A DNA stretch of 64,000 bases from the NCBI RefSeq assembly GCF_014268495.2, contig NZ_CP077087.1:62001-126000 (forward strand), given 5' to 3'. Position numbers and translations under genes: made by a program. Within the stretch, counting starts at the first letter, position 1. Each line of letters starts with the position of its first letter. Source of the DNA: Pseudomonas monsensis. Lineage in GTDB: Bacteria > Pseudomonadota > Gammaproteobacteria > Pseudomonadales > Pseudomonadaceae. A model generated the notes under the pieces. The model was given only the letters and a program-made list of their open reading frames with translations. It was not told the origin of the DNA and ran no database searches. This document shows, in pieces, positions 33,456-42,443 of this stretch.

Positions 33456-34300
33456 CTGCGCTCGAATCATGGCTGCACGAACAACACCGGGCCGGGCGCG
33501 ATCTTTATCTGATGCTCGATATCGACGGGCAGATGGATACAAGAGCTGCGCTGCTGGACGAACAGGGCGTTGCACGGTATCGCAATCTGTATGCAGGAAC
33601 AGCCGCAAACGCACTGGCGCAGGCAGGGCCGCTGCTGTTTCACATCGACTCTATTCATGACCCGGCGATTCAGAGTTTGCTGCGCGCCCCCGAACGCAAC
33701 TGGGGCTGGCTGGCAAGCGCCAGTCACGTTGAGCTGGATACCCTGGCGGCGCATTGGCGCGAACGCGTGCTGACCGGTGAACGGCCAACTCTGGCGGTCT
33801 ATCGCGCGCATGACAATCGGGTACTCGGCCGCGCGCTGGCTCATCTGCAACCGCAGCAGTACGCCGAACTTCTGGGGCCGATGGTCAGCGTCTGTTACTG
33901 GCACGACGGGCAATGGAGGGTCGCCGACAATCCCGATCCTGGCGCACACCCGGTGCCAGCCGACCCGCCATGGCTACAGACCCCGACACCGGAGCTGATT
34001 TACGCCAACGTGCTGTTCGATAACGCCCGGCGCTATCTGGTGGGCCAACACACCGAAGCGCTGATCAGGCTCGCGGAACAATTGGATGTGGATGACTGGT
34101 TGTGGGGGCAGATTCAGCGAACTCACCTGTGGGGCTGGCAAGCACCGGAGCAAGTGCATTTCTTGCTGATGCAGAGTTTGCAGATGCCGGGGTATCTGCC
34201 GCCCAAATCGTGGCTGCCAAAACCTGAAGAAGAACCGGCGGCGCATTTTGAGCGGGTCTACCAGCAAGTGCTGTATTGGCAGGGAGAGGCTCGTTTATGA
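33452..34300 (+). CDS. DUF4123 effector-loading adaptor (Tap/TEC)
   Basis: A 282-residue DUF4123-type protein. The N-terminal half (YLMLDIDGQMDT, GPLLFHID, LLGPMVSVCYWHDG) is the DUF4123 fold; the C-terminal helical part (about 185-282) normally recognises the cargo. It overlaps both vgrG and the first lipoprotein gene by four bases. Chaperones load a specific effector, here presumably the lipase four genes in, onto VgrG. Confidence 0.88.
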   Translation: MTALESWLHEQHRAGRDLYLMLDIDGQMDTRAALLDEQGVARYRNLYAGTAANALAQAGPLLFHIDSIHDPAIQSLLRAPERNWGWLASASHVELDTLAAHWRERVLTGERPTLAVYRAHDNRVLGRALAHLQPQQYAELLGPMVSVCYWHDGQWRVADNPDPGAHPVPADPPWLQTPTPELIYANVLFDNARRYLVGQHTEALIRLAEQLDVDDWLWGQIQRTHLWGWQAPEQVHFLLMQSLQMPGYLPPKSWLPKPEEEPAAHFERVYQQVLYWQGEARL

Positions 34301-35088
34301 ACGGTGCATTTCGATTGCTGGCGCTTGGCAGTTGCCTCGCGCTGAGCGTCGGTTGTTCGGCTGTGGGGACACCAAACACTTTCACCTTTGTTCCCGACCT
34401 TCCGCCCAACTTCAAGTACGAACTTAAAGCCATCTACCTGCCCATCGAAGGTGAAACGTGCAGGGTGGCGGGGAAGCCGGATTTCTGGGTCAGCTTCAAT
34501 AAGCCGAATATGGAATACGTCAGCACCGCGGAAATTGAGCTGTACAAAACCGCGAGCGGCTGCCCGCTGTCCTTGAATGAAGTGGAAATCAAGATCATCG
34601 GTGTTTTTGGCTCTGGACGAAGTAACAGCAGCTATGACTATGCGTCATTTGCCGTACGCCCGGAGTTGCTGGAACGGCACATGGGGACTTTCGACGAAGA
34701 CGGCACAGGTGAGTTCTTCGGCGAGTGCATGTGGTCTTTTCGTACCGTCGGGCCTAAGCGTTACCTGATCAAGCTGCTTACCTGCAAAAAAATGGATGCG
34801 CAGGGCAATGTTGGCCGAAGTCGTCCGTTCACGGCTTACACGCTGACACAACTCTCGGGGAAAACCATAAAGCTGAGGATCAGGTTGTCCGAACAGGAAA
34901 AGCCGGCCTTTGGAGACACCTGGGTCAAAGTACCTGACGGCTGGAAGCGCTGCATGGGGAAAAGTTTCGAAGATCAACATGCGTTTTGTTACGGCAATCA
35001 CAAAGACTTCAGCACTTTCAGAATGGTGGATGAACGCGTTTGCACCATTTACCCCGGCTGCACGGAAAACAAGGATGCATCACCATGA
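34297..35088 (+). CDS. Lipoprotein, candidate immunity to the lipase (copy 1)
   Basis: A 263-residue lipoprotein with lipobox LSVGC (Cys20). The mature protein shares almost its entire length with the next gene: TPNTFTFVPDLPPNFKYEL, SGRSNSSYDYASFAVR, DGTGEFFGECMW, DFSTFRMVDERVCTIYPGCT. ATG at 34297 overlaps the adaptor stop. A periplasmic lipoprotein next to a T6SS lipase fits the Tli immunity pattern; the role is inferred. Six or more cysteines suggest disulfides. Confidence 0.75.
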   Translation: MNGAFRLLALGSCLALSVGCSAVGTPNTFTFVPDLPPNFKYELKAIYLPIEGETCRVAGKPDFWVSFNKPNMEYVSTAEIELYKTASGCPLSLNEVEIKIIGVFGSGRSNSSYDYASFAVRPELLERHMGTFDEDGTGEFFGECMWSFRTVGPKRYLIKLLTCKKMDAQGNVGRSRPFTAYTLTQLSGKTIKLRIRLSEQEKPAFGDTWVKVPDGWKRCMGKSFEDQHAFCYGNHKDFSTFRMVDERVCTIYPGCTENKDASP

Positions 35089-35921
35089 GGGATCAAAAAA
35101 CACAGCAATCGCGGGTGTATTTCCTGCACTTCAAACAAGTCCTTCAACGTCTGACATTGGGCACTTGCCTTGCTTTGACAGTGGGTTGCTCGGCTGTCAG
35201 CAAACCAAACACTTTCACCTTTGTTCCAGACCTTCCGCCCAACTTCAGGTACGACCTGACGGCCACCTACGTGCCCGCCCAAGATCAGACATGCTCGGTA
35301 CCGGGTGGAATAGGTACTCAGCTTGGGTTCAATAAAACCAACATGAAATATGAAGGTACATCAGAAATCCCGCTTTACAGAACCGTGAGCAACTGCCCGC
35401 TGGCGCTGAATCATGTGGAGATCAAGGTGATTGGCGTTTTTGGCCCTGGAAGAAGTAACAGCAGCTATGACTACGCCTCATTTGCCGTGCGTCACGAGTT
35501 ACTGGAGCGGCACATAGGGAGATTCAGCGATGACGGTACAGGTGAGTTCTTCGGCGAGTGCATGTGGTTTTTTCGCACGGTCAGCCCCAAGCGTTACCTC
35601 ATAAAAATGTTGAGATGCAAAAAAATGGATGAGCAGGGCAATGTCGCCCGGAGTCGTCCTTCCACGGCATACACGCTGAAGCAACTGCCGGGGAAAACCG
35701 TAAAACTGAAGATCAAGTTGGCTGATGAAGAAAGGCCCGGCTGGGGTGACACCTGGGTTGAAGTTCCCGGTGGCTGGAAGCGCTGTTTGGGTGAAGGTAT
35801 GGAAGATCAGCGTGGTTACTGCAATGGAAATTACAAAGACTTCAGCACCTTCAGGATGGTGGATGAGCGGGTTTGCACTATTTATCCGGGCTGCACGGAA
35901 AACAAGGACGAGACCCCATGA
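35085..35921 (+). CDS. Lipoprotein, candidate immunity to the lipase (copy 2)
   Basis: A 278-residue paralogue of the preceding gene with an N-terminal extension before the lipobox TVGC (Cys35). Differences concentrate in residues after PPNF (for example TYVPAQDQTCSVPGGIG versus IYLPIEGETC in copy 1), while the central GRSNSSYDYASFAVR and C-terminal blocks are nearly identical. ATG at 35085 overlaps the previous stop. Recent tandem duplication with some divergence. Confidence 0.75.
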   Translation: MRDQKTQQSRVYFLHFKQVLQRLTLGTCLALTVGCSAVSKPNTFTFVPDLPPNFRYDLTATYVPAQDQTCSVPGGIGTQLGFNKTNMKYEGTSEIPLYRTVSNCPLALNHVEIKVIGVFGPGRSNSSYDYASFAVRHELLERHIGRFSDDGTGEFFGECMWFFRTVSPKRYLIKMLRCKKMDEQGNVARSRPSTAYTLKQLPGKTVKLKIKLADEERPGWGDTWVEVPGGWKRCLGEGMEDQRGYCNGNYKDFSTFRMVDERVCTIYPGCTENKDETP

Positions 35922-38254
35922 GCATTGAACCGTTAGATCCGAGCGTCGCTGCCTTTATGCAAGGCAACATCCACGCCTGCCCAATGCGCGGACATTCGAC
36001 GAGTTTTCAATTAGTGGACGAGTTTGGTGATGGCAAATCCTATGCGGGGTTGACGTACGAAATTATCGATTATGAGGACACCGTTTACACGGGCAAACTG
36101 GATGCCACGGGTTCCGGCAACGTGAACGACCATTACTGCGGCCCGGTAGTACTCAAGTTCAACCAGCCCTTTAAAGGAACAGAAGCACTCTATAAAGATT
36201 TAAGAACAAGGGAGCACTACCCCCTCCCCATTACCGAACTCCAGGTTCGCGCCGAGAAAACCCGCTTCGTCACCAAATCAGGCGTGCGTACCCAGGCCAA
36301 TCCAGCAAAAGACCTAGCCGGGACCAACGCCTATTACCAGGTTGAAGTGAGCGAACTGGTCAAACATGTAGCGCACTTGCCGCCTCTGGCAGAGCGTCGT
36401 GATCCGCCGAATATGGTGGTGCACAAACTCATGCGCTCCACGCCCCAAACCCGAACGTTCGCGCAGATTGATAGCAATGCGCCGGACGCAGGAATGAGCG
36501 CGATCTTCAGTCAGGCCAGCATGGCCACGGTCGAGTTGGGTTTCTCTCCGCCGCCACCCAAACCCAAGGGCATTGCCTTGTTGCCGAACAAGCACCATGT
36601 GCTGGAAGTGCGCCCCATGCGGGCGTTACGCCCTATGCTGTCGATCGGCAACGAGTTCTGCGCACTCAACCTCTATCAACTGTCATTGATGGCGACCCTG
36701 AGTTACACCGACTTCGGCCAGGAGCCGAACACACAACCGGTCAAGACCGACCGTGTGAGTTTCCCCGTGCAGCCCAGCAGCGGCAATTGGTTCGGCCATG
36801 CACTGCCGCAGTTTGATGAGTTGTGGAAAGTCGATGCCTCGCAAACGAAGAAGTACTACCCGTTGTATGAAGAAGTGCCTTACTCGAAACGCCTGGAAGT
36901 GGTGCCGTTCGATCCACAGCTTTACCCCGAGGTGAATGATCCAGCACTGGGGGATCAACAGGAACATCCGGCCAAGCTGCACTTTTTCGATGATCGCAAA
37001 CAAGCCGACAGTACGGACACTCAGGCGTTTATCACGCATCACGACGAGGTGATATTGATCAGTGTCCGGGGAACCAGCGAAACGTTGCCCGATGGCCTGC
37101 GCGATGGAGACGCCTATCAGGTGCCTTTTCAAGAAGGAGAAGGCAAGGTGCACCGTGGCTTCTACGGGGGCGCCCAAGCGGTTTTCCCGTTTGTCGTGAG
37201 CTATCTGGAGAGGTTCTACAGTGGGCAAAAACTGCTGATTACCGGACACAGCCTGGGCGGGGCGATAGCACTGATCTTGTCCGAGATGCTGCGCCGCGAT
37301 CCTCAATACTCATCGGATATCGTGCTCTACACCTACGGTGCCCCTCGCGCCGGCGACACCACCTTCATCGCAAGCGCCCAGTCACTGACCCACCACCGCA
37401 TCGTCAACCAGAACGACCCGGTACCCAGCGTACCCGCCACCTGGATGAACACCTATGCCGAACCCAAGCAAATGTACACCGCCAACGGAGTGGTGTTGGC
37501 CCTTCAACCGGTCGCCGGGTTTGCCTTGCTGGTCTGGGGCGTAACCAACTTCTTTGGTGAGGATTACGGGCATCACGGTGAACTACGCCACTTCATGCCG
37601 GTGGTGTTTGGCAAGGAACACAAGTCATCCATTCTCTGGCAGCCGGGCTGCAGCCTCATCAACGATCACGGTTGTGCGCAGGCCTTGCGAAATATCAATG
37701 GCTTGCCCAAGCGCGGCTCATTTCTGGAGCAGCTCGCCGCGGCGAGCGATCACTCTATGGTCGGGAGCTACATCCCCGGCTGTTGGGCCAGTCTGCGCCG
37801 CTGGCAGGAGGCGCAGCAGCTCAAACGTTCTGTGGTGACGTACCGGGAGTTCGAATGGGTGAGTGGCGCTTTAAAGAATCTCAAAGACCAACTGAGTGCC
37901 GTGAAGCGCAATCTCCGAGACCACCCCAGCGCGTATGTCCGGCACGAGGAAAGAACCCACAAGACGACAGTTCTCGACAGAGAAATCAGCAAAATAGAAA
38001 TGACCCACGCTCGACTGGTCGCCCTGCACGGCCAGCGAGTCACCGAGGCCGACGTCTACGGCAGCTACGCCGAACAGCCCGAGTGGGTGCAGGAAAACCT
38101 GCTGCGCTGGAACGCGCACCCGGAAAATCTCGTTCAGGAACAACTGGCGATGATTCCTCCCGCCGCCCAGGACCACGATGCAGCGATCGCGGCAATGACG
38201 GGAGGACACGCGGTCGGTGCGCCCTATCAGCTGGATATTGATTCAATTGTGTAA
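35918..38254 (+). CDS. T6SS lipase effector, class-3 lipase (Tle2-like)
   Basis: A 778-residue effector. An N-terminal region (about 28-85, YAGLTYEIIDYEDTVYTGKL then DATG) resembles a transthyretin-like domain used for VgrG docking. The central class-3 lipase domain has VHRGFYGG, ITGHSLGGA with nucleophile Ser445, NQNDPVPSVP with Asp500, and SDHSMVGSY with His612, giving a plausible Ser-Asp-His triad. The C-terminal 160 residues are helical and charged. It overlaps the second lipoprotein by four bases and is the last gene before a terminator. Expected to hydrolyse phospholipids in the target periplasm; assignment to Tle2 is by domain type only. Confidence 0.8.
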   Translation: MSIEPLDPSVAAFMQGNIHACPMRGHSTSFQLVDEFGDGKSYAGLTYEIIDYEDTVYTGKLDATGSGNVNDHYCGPVVLKFNQPFKGTEALYKDLRTREHYPLPITELQVRAEKTRFVTKSGVRTQANPAKDLAGTNAYYQVEVSELVKHVAHLPPLAERRDPPNMVVHKLMRSTPQTRTFAQIDSNAPDAGMSAIFSQASMATVELGFSPPPPKPKGIALLPNKHHVLEVRPMRALRPMLSIGNEFCALNLYQLSLMATLSYTDFGQEPNTQPVKTDRVSFPVQPSSGNWFGHALPQFDELWKVDASQTKKYYPLYEEVPYSKRLEVVPFDPQLYPEVNDPALGDQQEHPAKLHFFDDRKQADSTDTQAFITHHDEVILISVRGTSETLPDGLRDGDAYQVPFQEGEGKVHRGFYGGAQAVFPFVVSYLERFYSGQKLLITGHSLGGAIALILSEMLRRDPQYSSDIVLYTYGAPRAGDTTFIASAQSLTHHRIVNQNDPVPSVPATWMNTYAEPKQMYTANGVVLALQPVAGFALLVWGVTNFFGEDYGHHGELRHFMPVVFGKEHKSSILWQPGCSLINDHGCAQALRNINGLPKRGSFLEQLAAASDHSMVGSYIPGCWASLRRWQEAQQLKRSVVTYREFEWVSGALKNLKDQLSAVKRNLRDHPSAYVRHEERTHKTTVLDREISKIEMTHARLVALHGQRVTEADVYGSYAEQPEWVQENLLRWNAHPENLVQEQLAMIPPAAQDHDAAIAAMTGGHAVGAPYQLDIDSIV

Positions 38255-38261
38255 TCACCAC

Positions 38262-38303
38262 AAAAAATGGGCACCCGACCGCAATCGGTGTGCCCATTTT
38301 TTA
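38262..38303. terminator. Strong terminator after the lipase operon
   Basis: AAAAAATGGGCAC pairs with GTGCCCATTTTTT around a CCGA/TCGG inner stem. The A and T tracts make it work in both directions, ending both the plus-strand lipase operon and the converging HU gene. Confidence 0.9.
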
Positions 38304-38340
38304 TTGCGCTGCTCCCCGTTGTTCGGAGAGTTCACCGCAA

Positions 38341-38616
38341 TTAAGGATTAACGCTGTCTTTCAACGATTTGCCTGGCTTGAACGCAACGGTGTTGCTGGC
38401 CTTGATTTTAACCGGCTCGCCGGTCTGCGGGTTTTTGCCGGTACGGGCGCCGCGGTGGCGTTGCAGGAAGGTGCCGAAGCCCACCAGCGTCACGCTGTCC
38501 TTGCGGTGCAGAGCGCCGGTGATTTCTTCGAGGACGGCGTTGAGTACGCGGTTGGCCTGCTCTTTGGTCAGATCTGCTTTTTCAGCGATTGCAGCGGCGA
38601 GTTCTGGTTTACGCAT
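38341..38616 (-). CDS. hupN: HU-family DNA-binding protein
   Basis: A 91-residue HU-type protein with MRKPELAAAIAEKADLTKEQ, VGFGTF and the arm sequence RTGKNPQTGEPVKI. It bends DNA as a nucleoid protein. The hupN name reflects my recollection of the Pseudomonas paralogue in this neighbourhood; the family assignment is firm, the paralogue less so. Confidence 0.93.
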   Translation of the reverse strand: MRKPELAAAIAEKADLTKEQANRVLNAVLEEITGALHRKDSVTLVGFGTFLQRHRGARTGKNPQTGEPVKIKASNTVAFKPGKSLKDSVNP

Positions 38617-38806
38617 TAGTGAAGCCCCTTTGACGGTTTTTTGTTGTTATGTCCGTGCTGTTCTCGTTGGAACAGCGCCCAAGGCGCCGCAGGCTCTACT
38701 CTGCGGCAGACGTGAGTGAGAATGGCACGCGGATACCGGCGGCGCCAGTCTCCCCGCGACCTTTGTAGGGGCAAAAGCGGGGTGATTCCGACAGAACGAC
38801 CGGTAT

Positions 38807-39955
38807 TTACGCCAGCAGCGCCGGAAGCTGTTTGTTCAGGGCGAGTTTTTCCATCACCGCCGCGCCAGTCAGGGCATAACCGAGCAACTGGCCGTCGGAG
38901 CCATGACACACAGCCTTGATGTCGGCGCCCTGCCCTTCGACGGTCCAGACGCCTTCGCGGCCCCGTGGCGGCGGTGAAACGACCAACGGGCACACCGGGG
39001 TTTTCACGGTGATCGGCATCGGGCCGTAGCTCACTGCGGCAGGGTTTCCGGTGAGGGTTTGTGCCAGCGCACGCGCACCACTCATGAGGGGCATGACGTA
39101 CAACAGATTGAGGCCATCGACCTCGGCACAGTCGCCCAAGGCGTAGATATTGGCGTGGGACGTTTTCAGATACCGGTCGACGACGACGCCGCGATTGACC
39201 TGCACCCCGGCCGCCGCTGCCAGATCAATGCGCGGGCGCAGACCGATGGCTGACACCACGACATCGCAGGCAATCACCTGACCGTCGGACAGATGCGCTT
39301 TTAGCCCGTCGGCGTCCTTTTCCAGGCGATTCAGTACCGGACCGAGGTGGAAACGCGCGCCCAGGCTTTCCAGCCCGGCCTGCACGGCTGCCGCAGCGGC
39401 CGGGTGCAGCAGCATCGGCATCACTTGCTCGCACGGTGCAACCAGCTGCACCTCGTAGCCGCCGAGGATCAGGTCGTTGGCGAATTCGCAGCCGATCAAC
39501 CCGGCACCGAGCACCAGCACCCGCCGTTTGCCTTCGGCTGCCGCACGAAAACGCGCGTAATCCTCGAGATCATTGATCGGGAATACCAGATCAGCGCCAT
39601 CGCCCTCGATCGGCACGCGTACGGTTTCCGCACCCCAGGCGAGGATCAGGTCGCGGTAGTACACCGCCTCTTCGCCAATCCACAGGCGCTTGTGGCCGGC
39701 GTCGATACCACTGATGCGCGTATGGGTGCGCACTTCGGCCTTCAACTGCTCGGCCATGGTGCCGGGTTCAGCCATGCTCAGGCCATCGGCGTCCTTGTTC
39801 TTGCCGAAACCGGTGGAGAGCATCGGCTTGGAGTAAGAGCGGCCGTCATCGGCGGTAATCAGCAGCAGCGGGGTTTCGCCATCGAGTTTGCGAAACTCCC
39901 GGGCCAGGTTGTAACCCGCAAGCCCGGTGCCTACGATTACGACAGGTGCGTTCAT
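38807..39955 (-). CDS. rubB: Rubredoxin-NAD+ reductase
   Basis: A 382-residue FAD enzyme. It has FAD-binding VIVGTGLAGYNLAREF at the N-terminus, NAD-binding VLVLGAGLIGCEFANDL near residue 146, and ANIYALGDCAEVDG before the C-terminal domain. It transfers electrons from NADH to rubredoxin, whose gene lies 20 bases upstream in the same direction. Confidence 0.93.
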   Translation of the reverse strand: MNAPVVIVGTGLAGYNLAREFRKLDGETPLLLITADDGRSYSKPMLSTGFGKNKDADGLSMAEPGTMAEQLKAEVRTHTRISGIDAGHKRLWIGEEAVYYRDLILAWGAETVRVPIEGDGADLVFPINDLEDYARFRAAAEGKRRVLVLGAGLIGCEFANDLILGGYEVQLVAPCEQVMPMLLHPAAAAAVQAGLESLGARFHLGPVLNRLEKDADGLKAHLSDGQVIACDVVVSAIGLRPRIDLAAAAGVQVNRGVVVDRYLKTSHANIYALGDCAEVDGLNLLYVMPLMSGARALAQTLTGNPAAVSYGPMPITVKTPVCPLVVSPPPRGREGVWTVEGQGADIKAVCHGSDGQLLGYALTGAAVMEKLALNKQLPALLA

Positions 39956-39975
39956 ACCTTACTCCTTGGTTTTTC

Positions 39976-40143
39976 TCAGTTGATTTCGATCATTTCGAAG
40001 TCCATCTTGCCGACGCCGCAGTCCGGGCACAGCCAGTCTGCCGGTACATCTTCCCAACGGGTGCCCGGCGCAATGCCGTCATCCGGCCACCCCTCAGCTT
40101 CGTTGTAGATCAGGCCGCAGACGATGCATTGCCACTTTTTCAT
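39976..40143 (-). CDS. rubA: Rubredoxin
   Basis: A 55-residue rubredoxin: MKKWQCIVCGLIYNEAEGWP with Cys6 and Cys9, and LCPDCGVGK with Cys39 and Cys42 as the iron ligands. It starts at ATG 40143 and is cotranscribed with the reductase. Confidence 0.96.
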   Translation of the reverse strand: MKKWQCIVCGLIYNEAEGWPDDGIAPGTRWEDVPADWLCPDCGVGKMDFEMIEIN

Positions 40144-40343
40144 TCAGGTACTTCCTCAGGATTCAGGCTTTTGTCGGCGCGGACGGTCGATGGTGGTTGC
40201 GCTGCCATCCGGCTCAGGGCGTTTTGTACTGATGGTGCCGGGCAGATGCAAGCCTGTTCGGCGCAACGGCGACCCGGATCAATCAAATTCGCAGCACGCC
40301 ATGTTAAGCTCGCCGCCTCATTTGCGGCCAATAATGACTCATT

Positions 40344-40904
40344 GTGCAACATTCAAATGCCTGCCCGGCCCCGCTCTGGCTGACTCAAAGCCGACTGACG
40401 CCCCTCCCCGATCCGTTGACCCTGGACTGGTTGTTCGACGAAGGCTCGCTGACCCGCCGCCTGACGCGGCTGTCCGATGACGGCTTCAGCGTCACGCCGT
40501 TGTTCGAAGGCTGGGACACTCTGCGCAGCGACGAATGCACCGCGCTGGATCTGGCCGAAGGCAGCGAAGGCTGGGTGCGTGAGGTGTATCTGCGCGGTCA
40601 CGGCGAGGCCTGGGTGTTTGCCCGCAGCGTGGCGTCACGCGCCGCGTTGCAAGGTGATGGCTTGCACATGGACGAACTGGGCAGCCGCTCCCTGGGTGAG
40701 CTGCTGTTTTGCGATCACGCCTTCCAGCGCCGCGCCATCGAGGTCTGTCACTACCCCGAAGCGTGGTTGCCAGCCGCATCGAAAGCGCCGCAACTGTGGG
40801 GCCGCCGTTCGCGTTTCGACCGTGGCGCCCTGAGTGTGCTGGTCGCGGAAATTTTCCTGCCGAGCCTGTGGCGTGCCGCCCGCGCCCATCCGGAGAACTG
40901 CTGA
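40344..40904 (+). CDS. ubiC: Chorismate--pyruvate lyase
   Basis: A 186-residue UbiC converting chorismate to 4-hydroxybenzoate and pyruvate, the first step of ubiquinone synthesis. It has LWLTQSRLTPLPDPLTLDWL, SEGWVREVYLRG and the C-terminal LWGRRSRFDRG...LVAEIFLPSLW. The best start is GTG at 40344; no good ribosome site is visible. The stop shares one base with ubiA (TGATG). Confidence 0.93.
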   Translation: MQHSNACPAPLWLTQSRLTPLPDPLTLDWLFDEGSLTRRLTRLSDDGFSVTPLFEGWDTLRSDECTALDLAEGSEGWVREVYLRGHGEAWVFARSVASRAALQGDGLHMDELGSRSLGELLFCDHAFQRRAIEVCHYPEAWLPAASKAPQLWGRRSRFDRGALSVLVAEIFLPSLWRAARAHPENC

Positions 40905-41794
40905 TGTACCAGAGCCTGCTCAAGTCCCTGAACCGCTTGAATCCGCGCGCCTGGGATTTCATTCAGCTGACGCGCATGGACAAGCCGATCGGCATTTACC
41001 TGCTGCTGTGGCCGACGCTGTGGGCGCTATGGATTGCCGGTAAAGGCTCGCCTTCGCTGGCCAATATCGTGATTTTCGTGCTCGGCGTGGTACTGACCCG
41101 TGCCGGTGGCTGCGTGATCAACGACTGGGCCGACCGCAAGGTCGATGGCCACGTCAAACGCACCGCGCAACGCCCGCTGGCCAGCGGCAAGATCAGTTCG
41201 AAAGAGGCGCTGGTGTTTTTCACGCTGCTGATGGGCGTGAGCTTCCTGCTGGTGCTGTGCACCAATGCACCGACGATCTGGTTGTCGCTGGGCGGCCTGG
41301 CATTGGCGTTCACCTACCCGTTCATGAAGCGCTACACCTATTACCCGCAAGTGGTGCTGGGGGCGGCGTTTTCGTGGGGCATGCCGATGGCGTTCACCGC
41401 CGAAACCGGCGAACTGCCCGCCGCCGCGTGGCTGCTGTGGATCGCCAATCTGTTGTGGACAGTGGGTTATGACACCTATTACGCAATGACCGATCGGGAC
41501 GACGACCTGAAGATCGGCGTGAAATCCACGGCGATTCTGTTCGGCGATGCGGATCGGGTCATCATCCTGACCTTGCAGGCGCTGTCATTGGCTTGCCTGC
41601 TGCTGGCGGGGTCGAAGTTCGAGTTGGGGACGTGGTTTCATCTCGGCCTGTTGGCGGCGGCTGGGTGTTACGCGTGGGAATTCTGGTACACCCGCGATCG
41701 CGACCGGATGCGTTGCTTCAAGGCGTTTTTGCACAACCACTGGGCCGGGTTGGCGATTTTTGTCGGGATCGTGCTGGATTACGCGTTGCGCTGA
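40904..41794 (+). CDS. ubiA: 4-hydroxybenzoate octaprenyltransferase
   Basis: A 296-residue multi-pass membrane prenyltransferase. The two Asp-rich motifs are present: NDWADRKVDGHVKRT and DTYYAMTDRDDDLKIGVKST. It attaches the polyprenyl tail to 4-hydroxybenzoate made by UbiC. Translationally coupled to ubiC. Confidence 0.96.
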   Translation: MYQSLLKSLNRLNPRAWDFIQLTRMDKPIGIYLLLWPTLWALWIAGKGSPSLANIVIFVLGVVLTRAGGCVINDWADRKVDGHVKRTAQRPLASGKISSKEALVFFTLLMGVSFLLVLCTNAPTIWLSLGGLALAFTYPFMKRYTYYPQVVLGAAFSWGMPMAFTAETGELPAAAWLLWIANLLWTVGYDTYYAMTDRDDDLKIGVKSTAILFGDADRVIILTLQALSLACLLLAGSKFELGTWFHLGLLAAAGCYAWEFWYTRDRDRMRCFKAFLHNHWAGLAIFVGIVLDYALR

Positions 41795-41804
41795 TCCGCA
41801 AAAA

Positions 41805-41898
41805 CCTGTGGCAGCGAGCTTGCTCGCGAAAGCGTTGGGTCAGTTGCCACATAGGCTGACTGAGACGACGCCTTCGCGAGCAAGCTCGCTCCCACAGG
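41805..41898. repeat. REP-type palindrome pair (GTGGGAGCGAGCTTGCTCGCGAA family)
   Basis: Two inverted copies, GAGCTTGCTCGCGAAAGCG (left) and CTTCGCGAGCAAGCTCGCTC (right), flank a variable middle, as in REPINs of P. fluorescens. The left copy has GGCAG where the others have GGGAG. Further pairs are at 58659-58745 and 61560-61647. Confidence 0.9.
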
Positions 41899-41908
41899 GG
41901 ATTTGCGT

Positions 41909-42292
41909 TTACTTGTGCTCGTGCACCACGTGCCACATCTCCTTCATGCCATCACCTTTCATTTCTCCAGGTTTTTCGTCCTTCATGAAGGTGTACAGCG
42001 GCTTGCCGTCATAAGCGTATTGCATCATCCCGTCATCGCGTTTGATGACCGTCCATTTGCCTTCAGCCTTGGCACCCGCCGGCGCCATCATCGGTGGCCA
42101 GTTCTTCGCGCAATCACCGTTGCACATCGACTTGCCGCCAGCGTCCTTGTCGAACGTGTAAACGGTCATGCCTTTGTGATCGACCATCATGCCGTCCTTC
42201 ATCATGGCCGGTTCGGCGGCCATGGCCAGTCCAGGCAGAGTCAGGGCAGCAGCCATCAGCAGGGCTTTGAAAGAAGCAGTCATTTGCGTCAT
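41909..42292 (-). CDS. Exported COG4315-type repeat protein
   Basis: A 127-residue protein with signal peptide (MTQMTASFKALLMAAALTLP then GLAMA) and two copies of the small domain seen in predicted lipoproteins of COG4315: GMTVYTFDKDAGGKSMCNGD and GKPLYTFMKDEKPG. Each has the YTF-x-KD core. ATG at 42292 follows AAGG. Periplasmic; function unknown. It is rich in Met and acidic residues, which could suit metal binding, but that is speculative. Confidence 0.8.
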   Translation of the reverse strand: MTQMTASFKALLMAAALTLPGLAMAAEPAMMKDGMMVDHKGMTVYTFDKDAGGKSMCNGDCAKNWPPMMAPAGAKAEGKWTVIKRDDGMMQYAYDGKPLYTFMKDEKPGEMKGDGMKEMWHVVHEHK

Positions 42293-42372
42293 GGAAACCT
42301 TCTTTTGTGGTTGTCAGGATTCGGACTTAGAGCTTAGTCCAGGATCCCGCCGTCCGCCGGGCGACTAAAATA

Positions 42373-42390
42373 CTGTCACACGACTGCAAT
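42373..42390 (+). promoter_or_regulatory. Pho box upstream of phoB
   Basis: CTGTCACACGACTGCAAT fits two 7-base half sites (CTGTCAC, CTGCAAT) separated by four bases, the PhoB-binding pattern. It is 53 bases before the phoB start and implies autoregulation under phosphate starvation. Confidence 0.75.
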
Positions 42391-42443
42391 AATTCCGTTA
42401 TCTAATGCGGCGCAAGACAGTTAAATGACAAGAGGATTAAGGC

